A stretch of DNA of 64,000 bases from Druceiella hillmani. Its lineage: Eukaryota > Arthropoda > Insecta > Lepidoptera > Hepialidae. Shown here piece after piece: positions 23,301 through 33,347 of this stretch. The notes below the pieces were generated by a model, which worked only from the letters and a program-made list of their open reading frames with translations, was not told the DNA's origin and searched no databases. How positions within the stretch are numbered: the first letter of the stretch is position 1; every line of letters starts with the position of its first letter. Both the position numbers and the translations under genes were made by a program. The stretch lies in contig JAYKKI010000126.1 in assembly GCA_039881145.1 (NCBI GenBank), positions 3,616,501-3,680,500 on the forward strand, given 5' to 3'.

Positions 23301-24876
23301 TAAAAATACTTATCTAATATAATCAATTAATATAATCTACATTTTACTAATAAAAATACTTATCTAATATAATCTACATTTTACTACAATAATCTACATT
23401 TTACATTTTTTAAAAATACTTATCTAATATAATCAATTAATATAATCTACATTTTACTAATAAAAATACTTTTCTAATATAATCTACATTTTACTACAAT
23501 AATCTACATTTTACATTTTTTAAAAATACTTATCTAATATAATCAATTAATATAATCTACATTTTACATTTTTTAAAAATACTTATCTAATATAATCAAT
23601 TAATATAATCTACATTTTACTAATAAAAATACTTTTCTAATATAATCTACATTTTACTACAATAATCTACATTTTACATTTTTTAAAAATACTTATCTAA
23701 TATAATCAATTAATATAATCTACATTTTACATTTTTTAAAAATACTTATCTAATATAATCAATTAATATAATCTACATTTTACATTTTTTAAAAATACTT
23801 ATTTAATATAATCAATTAATATAATCTACATTTTACTAATAAAAATACTTATCTAATATAATCTACATTTTACTACAATAATCTACATTTTACGTTTTTT
23901 AAAAATACTTATCTAATATAATCAATTAATATAATCTACATTTTACTAATAAAAATACTTATCTAATATAATCTACATTTTACTATAATAATCTACATTT
24001 TACATTTTTTAAAAATACTTATCTAATATAATCAATTAATATAATCTACATTTTACATTTTTTAAAAATATTTATCTAATATAATCAATTAATATAATCT
24101 ACATTTTACATTTTTTAAAAATACTTATCTAATATAATCAATTAATATAATCTACATTTTACATTTTTTAAAAATACTTATCTAATATAATCAATTAATA
24201 TAATCTACATTTTACTAATAAAAATACTTATCTAATATAATCTACATTTTACTACAATAATCTACATTTTACATTTTTTAAAAATACTTATCTAATATAA
24301 TCAATTAATATAATCTACATTTTACTAATAAAAATACTTATCTAATATAATCAATTAATATAATCTACATTTTACTAATAAAAATACTTATCTAATATAA
24401 TCTACATTTTACTACAATAATCTACATTTTACATTTTTTAAAAATACTTATCTAATATAATCAATTAATATAATCTACATTTTACTAATAAAAATACTTA
24501 TCTAATCTTTTTACTTTTAACTGGTGGCCTTTGAACAATTAGTAAACTTAAAATTTGCCGGTGAAGCTACATACATAGTAAATATGACAGGCAAATTTGT
24601 CTGTTTCTAACTCCTCACCATTATAGTTTTGAATTGTTTTATTTTTTCTTTATCACGTTTCAAATTGATTTTTTCTTTCAGGGCGTATCCGGAGCCAAGG
24701 TTAGGGATATGAATAAATTTTTCCACACTTTCATCGGGGAAAATTTTGTTTACGGCGTTTATGAATATATGGTAAAATGCACTGCATCAAAATATCGAAT
24801 ATCATGTTCAAGATATATCACGGAAATAAAAAAGATCGAAGGACACAAGGGTAAAGAACACAATGGCCGCTCATGA
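16945..24876 (+). CDS. Gene 1: small secreted DUF1091/MD-2-like protein (4 exons)
   Basis: Four exons (16945-17007, 19813-19965, 20998-21141, 24682-24876), all joined in phase 0 by GT-AG introns, give a 184-residue protein. Residues 1-18 form a signal peptide ([18 protein letters not shown]). The mature part has six Cys (in TEC, GCV, NLC, RDC, VKC and ISC) and N-glycosylation sites SNGT and VNAT. The pattern of beta-strand-like segments, a central 'nLC' helix and length near 180 resembles DUF1091 and the wider MD-2/CheA lipid-recognition families, whose members are secreted and bind lipids or act in chemosensation; this placement is by eye. The same exon phases and sizes recur in genes 2 and 3, which is strong evidence that it is real. 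Intron 1 carries a foldback insertion and intron 3 a 1.5-kb minisatellite. The function is unknown. Confidence 0.82.
17082..17334. mobile_element. Palindromic foldback element, copy 1 (intron 1 of gene 1)
   Basis: The outer inverted repeats are CACAATTAAATGAAACTACG and its complement near 17310-17334. The inner palindrome is built on ACATCTTCAGGTGGGATATT. A unique 5' tail (GAATATATTTGGCGTTAATT) precedes the left arm. Flanks TTTTCAAGTTGT (17070-17081) and TTTTAAAGTTGT (17335-17346) are a 12-bp target duplication with one mismatch. Gene 2's intron 1 has only one such site and no insert. The left arm has lost an inner segment present in copies 2 and 3. Confidence 0.8.
17347..18059. other. Intron 1 of gene 1: diverged dispersed repeats
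   Basis: Around 17440-17560 are phrases like CGTCATGCCCTTCCATCCAT that recur loosely near 29040 and 34190. At 17670-17920 there is a degenerate internal duplication (CCCGTTTG.GAAAT.TT...AAGCGTCTTT). No coding sequence is supported. Confidence 0.35.
18060..18747. mobile_element. Putative non-autonomous TIR element in intron 1 of gene 1
   Basis: A perfect 21-bp inverted repeat bounds the element: CCACGTAATTTATCAACCGG+T at 18060-18080 and its complement at 18727-18747. No transposase frame inside. An old fragment of the palindromic foldback family lies within it (18413-18520). The target duplication is not clear. Confidence 0.5.
18413..18520. repeat. Diverged fragment of the foldback family
   Basis: The ordered blocks CAAGATGTTGTCATACAAC, AAACCTAGGTTGTGGT and AATTAAAGTAAGGTAG match the right arm of the foldback copies but are strongly diverged, so the family has been active over a long period. 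Confidence 0.5.
18887..19096. repeat. 104-bp direct tandem duplication
   Basis: Two near-identical units, each starting near GCGC(A/T)GTAGAGTATAAGTA, start at 18887 and 18991; they differ at a few positions. Confidence 0.85.
19191..19225. repeat. Short perfect inverted repeat
   Basis: AAAGTATCGTAAAAGTT at 19191-19207 and its complement at 19209-19225, followed by a partial third copy at 19231. Confidence 0.75.
19813..19965 (+). CDS. Gene 1 exon 2
   Basis: 51 codons after acceptor AATAACAG, from [13 protein letters not shown] to STTGPVG, donor GTTTGT. It is the same length and splice phase as gene 2 exon 2. Confidence 0.85.
20148..20312. repeat. CA/CG-rich microsatellite
   Basis: Imperfect (CA)n mixed with (CG) and ACGC units, in intron 2 of gene 1. 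The long open frames on both strands here are repeat artefacts. Confidence 0.9.
20316..20475 (+). repeat. Dispersed repeat, copy 2 (intron 2 of gene 1)
   Basis: Related to 11485-11640 through GAAATCACAAACCAGTTAAA, GTGACTGAACTACTGAA and CGAACGGTCAAATCC. It directly abuts the microsatellite. Confidence 0.6.
20998..21141 (+). CDS. Gene 1 exon 3
   Basis: 48 codons after acceptor TTTTCAG, running [20 protein letters not shown] through the NLCEHF core to RDCYVKK, donor GTAATT. It matches gene 2 exon 3 ([20 protein letters not shown]). Confidence 0.88.
21142..23020. other. Intron 3 of gene 1, 5' part
   Basis: Mostly AT-rich. A GC-richer patch at 21590-21690 has a short frame around [15 protein letters not shown] that I cannot assign. 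No gene is supported. Confidence 0.35.
23021..24506. repeat. 1.5-kb AT-rich minisatellite with two unit variants
   Basis: Units of about 50-53 bp share ATAATCTACATTTTAC and AAAAATACTTATCTAATATA. Variants carry either TAATAAAAATACTT or ATTTTTTAAAAATACTT, and some insert ACTACAATAATCTACATTTT. The array ends about 175 bp before the exon 4 acceptor of gene 1. Confidence 0.95.
24682..24876 (+). CDS. Gene 1 exon 4 (terminal)
   Basis: 64 codons plus TGA, after acceptor TTTCTTTCAG. It runs from [17 protein letters not shown] through [14 protein letters not shown] and ends in a charged tail ([11 protein letters not shown]). The tail is six residues longer than in gene 2. Confidence 0.88.
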   Translation, partial: GVSGAKVRDMNKFFHTFIGENFVYGVYEYMVKCTASKYRISCSRYITEIKKIEGHKGKEHNGRS

Positions 24877-25036
24877 AAAGATTGATCAAATATGAAAATT
24901 GATTTTATGAAAATTAACTAGTTTCATATTAGCGGCCAAGAGATATCATTGTTTTAAAAGACATAAATACATAAACCTCGATTTTAAATAATTTTTGTGT
25001 AGTCTAATTTATGTAATTCGACTCCAAAATCATGTC

Positions 25037-25202
<166 letters not shown>

Positions 25203-25371
25203 TTCGATTAAAAAATAAATAAAAGAAAATCGAAATATTTGCTTATTCATATGTCTTTCTGTGCTGGTTTACAATTTGGTGGAAAAATTGAGTACAAGAA
25301 GCATGTGTGCCAATGTTCATTCCAATCGTTCCAAATAAGCACAAATGAAAAACTGTAATTAATAATTATAG

Positions 25372-25507
25372 GATATATGTTCAGATAATTATAGAAAAGA
25401 TGCAATGTTTTCATTATTTTATTATAAACAACTGGACGGGAGCAAGCAATCAGTATTCCATACCATTATTTAAGATATGTAGAGGCATCGAAACATACGT
25501 GAAGTTG
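25372..25507 (+). CDS. Possible orphan exon or decayed exon 3-like piece
   Basis: Two overlapping readings exist. After the acceptor-like ATTATAG at 25371, one frame gives DICSDNYRKDAMFSLFYYK and stops at 25473. After TTCAG at 25384, another phase-0 frame runs through QYSIPLFKICRGIETYVKL to a GTACAA donor-like site after 25507. The first reading resembles the start of 31313-31408 (DICSKNKRKG). The corresponding region after gene 2 (about 42200) has no open frame, which argues against both. Confidence 0.2.
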
Positions 25508-26228
25508 GTACAAGTAGCATGCTATGCGCTTTCTTGTAACATTATAATTAATGAAAATGTAAAAAAAACGATTATAACGTTTTTAAATATATTTTTCGTA
25601 TAAACTGTGTCAAAACTTAATACAATTTAGATGAAAAATATAACTTGATAATAATGAAAATATTTAAAAAAACTTTTTATTAATTTCGATTACTATTTTT
25701 ATTGTATTACTTGACTTTATATCGATTACAATTTTTTTCATTGGTACTTTGATGGTAATTTAGATGGAATTAAAATAATTATTTTAACTAATCTATATCA
25801 TTATATTTTAGATATTTATATTAATATGCACCTTATTTTCAAGACACATGATTTTTTCCAAATTCTTCTAAGGGGTATAATTTTAGATAGATATATAGCG
25901 ATTTCTATTTTAGAGTTTCTTTTTCCAAAAATTTTGATGACCTCTTCGTTCACCCCATACAATTTACCACCAAAGTAAAAAATACTAAATTTTCTTGACA
26001 TAAATGCACATTTTTCACAAAATACATTTTGAACAAGTGTAAGTCGCACTTGGTGCATTTAATTAATATTAATACGTTTAGTAGTTAATAGTAGGTGTCG
26101 TCACCCAATTGAAGTAATTATCCCCTAAGCTCATTACTGCTGCTCTCGAGTTAAAACGATAAATCAAAAACAATCAACGATTTTGACATGCACAGTGATG
26201 TAAAGTCTATCATCTATATCCCTTTTAG

Positions 26229-26384
26229 GTTTTAGAAATAAATAATTATTTCTGTAACCGTGTCCACTTAAAAAAACATTTTATTCCAAAAAAGAACAAG
26301 AAGTGTCGTGGGACATCCGGTTGGAACGAATTTCCTTTCGCTAGAAATTTTGTAATAAATAACAGGCACAATGAAATAAGTTAA
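26229..26384 (+). CDS. Candidate phase-0 terminal exon, basic peptide
   Basis: After acceptor ATCCCTTTTAG there are 51 codons and a TAA in the 0 frame, starting VLEINNYFCNRVHLKKHF and containing KKCRGTSGWNEFPFARNF. Two Cys and many Lys/Arg. An AATAAA follows near 26420. Composition is clearly less AT-rich than the flanks. It has no recognised family. It may be the last exon of a small gene whose upstream exon is uncertain. Confidence 0.35.
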   Translation, partial: VLEINNYFCNRVHLKKHFIPKKNKKCRGTSGWNEFPFARNFVINNRHNEIS

Positions 26385-26477
26385 CAACGTTTGAGAGTAA
26401 TTAAATGAAAAAGTAAAAAAAATAAATGAAGGAATGATAATAAAACTGTAATTAATATTTTTTTAAACTTATAAAAA

Positions 26478-28509
26478 TGAACATTTTATTATTATTATAT
26501 TTTCGACCGTAATAAAAATATTTCAGCATAATAAAACGTTGTTAATTGCAAGATATAAAAAAATAACAATGGCAATGAAGCGACTCGAGCAACATCTTTA
26601 ATTGAACAAAGTTTGCATAACACGTGAACAGTATTGCCTAATTTAATTTTAGTATCATAATACGTGAACAGTATAACGTGACTCAGTTTTTATTATTATT
26701 ATATTATACACTGTAATAAAAATATTTCAGCATAATGAAACATTGTTAATTGCAAGATATAAAAAATAATAATGGCAATGAAGCGACCCGAGCAACATCT
26801 TTAATTAAACAAAATTTGCATAACACGTGAACAGTATTGCATAATTTAATTTTAGTATCATAATACGTGAACAGTATAACATGACTCAATTTTTGTTATT
26901 ATTATATTATCTACTGTAATAAAAATATTTCAGCATAATGAAACATTGTTAATTGCAAGATATAAAAAATAATAATGGCAATGAAGCGACCCGAGCAACA
27001 TCTTTAATTAAACAAAATTTGCATAACACGTGAACAGTATTGCATAATTTAATTTTAGTATCATAATACGTGAACAGTATAACATGACTCAATTTTTGTT
27101 ATTATTATATTATCTACTGTAATAAAAATATTTCAGCATAATGAAACATTGTTAATTGCAAGATATAAAAAATAATAATGGCAATGAAGCGACCCGAGCA
27201 ACATCTTTAATTAAACAAAATTTGCATAACACGTGAACAGTATTGCATAATTTAATTTTAGTATCATAATACGTGAACAGTATAACATGACTCAATTTTT
27301 GTTATTATTATATTATCTACTGTAATAAAAATATTTCAGCATAATGAAACATTGTTAATTGCAAGATATAAAAAATAATAATGGCAATGAAGCGACTCGA
27401 GCAACATCTTTAATTGAACAAAGTTTGCATAACACGTGAACAGTATTGCATAATTTAATTTTAGTATCATAATACGTGAACAGTATAACGTGACTCAGTT
27501 TTTATTATTATTATATTATACACTGTAATAAAAATATTTCAGCATAATGAAACATTGTTAATTGCAAGATATAAAAAATAATAATGGCAATGAAGCGACC
27601 GGAGCAACATCTTTAATTAAACAAAATTTGCATAACACGTGAACAGTATTGCATAATTTAATTTTAGTATCATAATACGTGAACAGTATAACATGACTCA
27701 ATTTTTGTTATTATTATATTATCTACTGTAATAAAAATATTTCAGCATAATGAAACATTGTTAATTGCAAGATATAAAAAATAATAATGGCAATGAAGCG
27801 ACCCGAGCAACATCTTTAATTAAACAAAATTTGCATAACACGTGAACAGTATTGCATAATTTAATTTTAGTATCATAATACGTGAACAGTATAACATGAC
27901 TCAATTTTTGTTATTATTATATTATCTACTGTAATAAAAATATTTCAGCATAATGAAACATTGTTAATTGCAAGATATAAAAAAATAATAATGGTAATGA
28001 AGCGACCCGAGCAACATCTTTAATTAAACAAAATTTGCATAACACGTGACATATTGCATGATTTAATTTTAGTATCATAATGCGTGAACAGTATAACATG
28101 ACTCAATTTTTGTTATTATTATATTATCTACTGTAATAAAAATATTTCAACATAATGAAACATTGTTAATTGCAAGATATAAAAAATAATAATGGCAATG
28201 AAGCGACCGGAGCAACATCTTTAATTAAACAAAATTTGCATAACACGTGAACAGTATTGCATAATTTAATTTTAGTATCATAATACGTGAACAGTATAAC
28301 ATGACTCAATTTTTGTTATTATTATATTATCTACTGTAATAAAAATATTTCAGCATAATGAAACATTGTTAATTGCAAGATATAAAAAAATAATAATGGC
28401 AATGAAGCGACCCGAGCAACATCTTTAATTAAACAAAATTTGCATAACACGTGACATATTGCATGATTTAATTTTAGTATCATAATGCGTGAACAGTATA
28501 GCATGACTT
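26478..28509. repeat. 203-bp satellite array, about 10 units
   Basis: The marker GAAGCGACYCGAGCAACATC recurs at 26578, 26781, 26984, 27187, 27390, 27593, 27796, 28000, 28201 and 28405, a period of 203 with a few indels. Each unit holds two CACGTGAACAGTAT/TACGTGAACAGTAT motifs. Units 1 and 5 share private variants; units 6 and 9, and 8 and 10, share others, so blocks of units were duplicated together. Confidence 0.95.
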
Positions 28510-30829
28510 AATTTAGGTATCATTGAATGTATGTGTGAACGTTTATCGATGTAAATAAAAGATGATACCAAAATTGAAGTATAAAATAAATTATTCACAT
28601 ATTGCCACTTTAAAACTGGTACTTACCTAACTTTATCATCACGTCCTCGACTTTTACTGAATTACTTTTACAATTCATTCTTTATTTATAACAATAACAC
28701 GAGTTTGAAAATAGTGAAGAAAGGTTAAGAGTATTACGGCGCGCACGGATTGCTAAACACGCTAAATAAATACAGCTGATACGCACACCGTACGTCTATA
28801 CTATAGTAATATACTACACCTACCAACCTATACATTGGCATACGCTGCATGATGCAAACGCACAAATGCTTGTACTGTCGCAACAGTTCCGGTTGAAATC
28901 TTTCACTTTTATACTGTAGCAAAAGTGTCGGTCGAAATCTTACACTTTTTTCAGGCTAGTTTTCCTTCGCCAAGGGTGTTTATGCAATAAGGAACTTCGT
29001 TTCAAAACTTCGTTCCGATAATATGAACAGAACACTTATAATCTCGTCATGTCCATCCGTATATCATATTATAACTTTTTCAATTAAAGACCAATTGTGA
29101 TGAAATTTTGCAGAATGATGTAGTTTAAATAGTCCTTACTCGATTGTGAGGAATTATTTTCGATCGTATGTGGTGTGTTTGTGCGTGTGATACTCGTACT
29201 TTATACTACCCTTATCTTATTTTATGCTACCAGCCTAAATATCTGCATGGGTTTTTATGTGTAAGGCGTCATTGGATTCGTCATAGTTTCTCGAGTGATA
29301 TAGAATACATAGCTTTTAAAATTTCAATACGGCGGAATGCTGATAGTCATTTAAAATCATTTCTATAATTTTCCTGTACATTTTAGTAAATTTTTAATAA
29401 CTCTGTTTTTTCATAATTTTGGCTTTAGCAATTTTGAATGTGAGACAAATATGGTTTTGTTGCCATTTTCAGCAATATCTGATTTAAAATGTTATCTTAA
29501 GTAAAATTATGAAAAAAATAGTTTTGGATTGATTTGGATTGGATTGTTGAAGCGATAACTATTTTTTTCAGGACTGTTTTTTTTCTTGGTCAAGTATGCA
29601 AATGTTTTCAATACCTCAAATTCGATTTAAAGAATTTGAAGAGTCTCTAGATGATAATATTTGTTCGTAAATTTTAACGTCGTTAAAAATGAGATAGTGC
29701 TGCTAAGAAGACAAAAAAATAATTGAAAAAAGGAACACAACTACGCATAAAAAATTTAACTAACATTTCTGAACAAGAAAAAGTTGGAGATCCTAAGGCG
29801 CGATTAAAAAAATCTGTTTACAAAAAAGAAATTATTTTTATCTGTAAGTTGAACCGATCCGATACTAATCAAATTACGATGGCCCCTAATCGGGATACAT
29901 CAGATATTCTCGGCGAATAATAAACGCTGATGCTGAAGGATCTACTGATGTCGATACACAACGATATGAAGCAACTGTAGCTTCGCATATCATGAACAAC
30001 GAAAGCTTTTGAGCCACGGGTTGAGAAAATATCTGATGGCCTCTAATACACGTCGTCACTATTTTATGCCGTATACCTCCTCATCACCTAATATTTAACT
30101 ACTTATATAAAAAATCTGAAACAACCAGGGTAATGGCATTTTCTAAGTTTTCCGATGTAAAATTATTTCGGTCAACTTGCATTTATAAATTAAATGTATT
30201 TAGACGATCAAATTATTACATGTAATAAGCTCTATAGAAATTTTGTGCTCAACTTACACGGTTTGAGGTGTTATTTGCAGAGAGAAGGCGGAACAAAACA
30301 GTTAACAATTAATCATTCGGTAATCTCTATATTTGTTCGGTTATTTCCTGCAAGATTTTTTTATTCTCATTCTCTCACATTGCAAAATAAAAAAGAAACT
30401 AGTGTTTACAATGTTGAGCATGACAGCGTGAACACCAAAAATGGCCGTTAATGTCAATAAATAAATAAAATAAATTTTGTTTAAAAATAATCAATACAAA
30501 ATTTAGCCCCAACAAGTTATATTTACATAAATTAATTTTGTTCATCGCTTCCTGATTCTTTTCTAGTGTGATTTGTAAAATATTCTATCGCACAAACTGA
30601 CACATTTAACAGCCTACACACATCGCTAAAATAACTACTAACGCTTACAACTTTAATCGTTGATTTTTATGTTTACAAACTCTATTGTCGAAAGAGCTGC
30701 GTCCAAAAAATATTTCAATACAAAAATATTTAAAAAATGAGGGGTTCCACATTTGCTAGGCGCCCCATGCCGGCTCATATTTTTTATAAATAAATTGATT
30801 CCATTTCAAATATTTCACATAATCTACAG
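28510..30829. other. Intergenic stretch between genes 1 and 2
   Basis: Fragments near 28980-29160 (CGTCATGTCCATCCGTATAT; GTGATGAAATTTTGCAGAAT) loosely resemble 17440-17560 and 34190-34280, suggesting an old dispersed repeat. Open frames at 29168-29368 and 29723-29920 match nothing I recognise. Confidence 0.35.
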
Positions 30830-30892
30830 GTTGACCACAAAACTTTGGATCAGTTACGACACTACGAATTATATGACGATGTAGAAACAAAG
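30830..30892 (+). CDS. Candidate phase-0 internal exon (21 codons)
   Basis: Acceptor CATAATCTACAG and donor GTAACA flank an open 63-base segment starting VDHKTLDQLRHYELYDDVET. Its composition and acidic/charged content look coding. It is followed 420 bp later by a phase-0 terminal-exon candidate. No homologue recognised. Confidence 0.35.
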
Positions 30893-30944
30893 GTAACAAT
30901 TCAAAAATAACCTGCAAAGCACTGGTAGAACTCGCTATACTTCA

Positions 30945-31090
30945 GCACACATATAGACAAATATAAGCATTTCAGGGTACAAAATAAGGCCTAACTCGGC
31001 ACACATAAGACAAATATAAGCATTTCAGGGTACAAAATAAGGCCTAACTCGGCACACATAAGACAAATATAAGCATTTCAGGATACAAAG
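30945..31090. repeat. 53-bp tandem repeat, about 2.5 copies
   Basis: AGACAAATATAAGCATTTCA then GGGTACAAAATAAGGCCTAA recurs with a period of 53, lying between the two candidate exons. Confidence 0.85.
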
Positions 31091-31312
31091 TATTACTATT
31101 AAACTATTTACAAATATTCATTTTCATACCGTAAATATATTGTTGCTTATCGAATATATTATTGCTTACAGTATCTTTCTGAGGCGTCATCATCATGATG
31201 ATCTTTTAATAGTTACGTTTTTCCTTTTGAAGTACGGAATCCCAAAAAATATAAACTTTAAATAAACTGTAATAATGCACTTACTAAGTATCCTTATTCT
31301 GATTATTTCCAG

Positions 31313-31408
31313 TTTTTTGACATCTGTAGTAAAAATAAGAGGAAAGGGAGACATATTGCGAAACGCTTTGGATACTTAAAACTTGCAAATAAAATGCGGT
31401 ATAAATAA
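31313..31408 (+). CDS. Candidate phase-0 terminal exon, very basic
   Basis: After TTACTAA (a branch-point-like site) and acceptor GATTATTTCCAG there are 31 codons and a TAA: FFDICSKNKRKGRHIAKRF then a tail rich in Lys and aromatic residues. Family unknown. It might join 30830-30892. Confidence 0.3.
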   Translation, partial: FFDICSKNKRKGRHIAKRFGYLKLANKMRYK

Positions 31409-32935
31409 TATTGCTAGACATTTTCAATATCATTTTAAGAAACATTTTCACGGATATTCCGTGCAATACAGAATTTTTTTGGTACCATGTACTGACAAAC
31501 TAAAAAGTTCCAGGCAACTAATTATTTGTCTTGCTCCCGTGAAAAATATATTAGGCAATATGTTCACACAGGGAAACATAATATTGATGTTTATAAAAAG
31601 TTTAATTGAAATATACAGAACCCCCTTAGTGCGAATTTCACTCGTATTTAACACATTTATCTAAAAATATCTTTGTTTTATATCATTTTTTTACTTTTAC
31701 GCTTCTATTGCATACACAGGATTCAGTTTGTTTTAAATATAAAAGTTAGGAAGGCAAGTTGCACATTGACAGACGGAAGTTCGCATAAAATTAGTTAACT
31801 TTTATTAAGGTATTTGTTTTTCTACTCCAGTTTTAGAGTTCTTGAGAAAAATAATTACAGTTTTTTAGTAGAATATCATTAAAGGTTAAATACATTGAAT
31901 GGATTTTCATTGAAAGCCTTGAGTATAATATGAATGAAGAGATTTTTTATTGAAAACACAGAGTGAATATACTCGTATCACACGATTTTTGAAAATGTTT
32001 TTCATTGAAAACTAAGTAGAATATGATTTAAGAAATATTTCATCAAAAACTTAGCGTGGAATATTATTAAAGAGGTTTTTCATTAAAAGCCTCAAGTTTT
32101 ATCTCAATTATTAAATAATTGAGCGTTTAAGCTTTAAGAATTGAGCGTATTAGCGAACGAAATTTAAAATTTGATTTTTCTCTTGATTTTTTTGCGTTTA
32201 GTTACATAACTTCTCCATCTGTTTTAAACTGAAAAGGCTATGATGTTGTAACATGCGAACTGATAGACTGACATATAAAAATTTAATTTTGCCATTTAGC
32301 TATACAAACAGATGAACGGGTCTATTAAAGGAGGACTTCTATTATAGCGTGACAACCTGGAAGCGGAGATGTATCCGCAATTATTAGTTGTTAAAATATT
32401 TTTATTTTTATATAATAAAGGTGTATTCGGAGGCGGGAATCTCTATCTAACTTTGTTACTAATTACCTCTGGTTTAAACATTTGGTTATCAAAGCGGTTT
32501 GCTAATTATAGTGTGCATTCTGAAGGGACATTAAATGTTTGACATCACATATAGGTGTTTACCTATTACAAAAAAATACTAGAAACCACAAGTTTCTGTT
32601 TCATAATCATTAATTACAGATTTTTTACGCAATAATGGTTATGTTCTCAAGCATAAGTGCACCAAGATAAAAACAATCTTTTTGCCATACATAACAAGTA
32701 ATACATGATTTCTGTGGCAAAAAATTAGATGAATGAAAATGGGACACGGGACAAATTTAACCGAAAATGATATATACTTCAATGGAATAGAAGAGAATTG
32801 TTGTAAAACAATTTTCAAAATATTTGATCGTATAAACAATTTGAACGCAGAATAAACGTTGATACTCGTATATGAATATCAAGGTGATGTTCATAAATTT
32901 ATATGATTAGTTTCCATTGCAAAATAACTCGTTCA
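31409..32935. other. AT-rich stretch, no gene seen
   Basis: At 31870-32100 there is a loose repetition of TTTTTCATTGAAAACNTNGAG-like phrases spaced about 55-60 bp. No gene is recognised. Confidence 0.35.
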
Positions 32936-32939
32936 GAAA

Positions 32940-33284
32940 ATAGCCATATTGAATTATTTCCAAATTACATGAAAATAATTACGTGTCGCCTATTACATAA
33001 GCTACATTTAAACTACCAACAAATTTTATGGCACCAAAGGTTATTTTCATATAATAACGTAATTGTTACATAACATTAAATAGTCATCATAATGTTACAT
33101 TTTAGAAACAACCATTTCGTTATTTTGTTTCATTTGCCTATTATAAAAATAAAATATATATTCAGACAGCTCTTTATGACTTATCAGAACTGAGCTATCG
33201 GATGTGATTTATGAATATTTTTCTTTTGGCTAACAAAATATTTATTGGCTTTGTCATTTTTGATTTTACAATGAGTCAAACAAA
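32940..33284 (+). promoter_or_regulatory. Upstream region of gene 2, conserved with gene 1
   Basis: It aligns with 16600-16944, including the leader AATGAGTCAAACAAA directly before the start codon. See gene 1. Confidence 0.5.
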
Positions 33285-33347
33285 ATGAAATGGTTTTATC
33301 TTATATACTTGTTAACGATACGTTCCTCTGTATCAGTTGATGAGTTT
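33285..33347 (+). CDS. Gene 2 exon 1 (signal peptide)
   Basis: 21 codons ending VDEF before donor GTAAGT, the same length as gene 1 exon 1. Confidence 0.82.
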
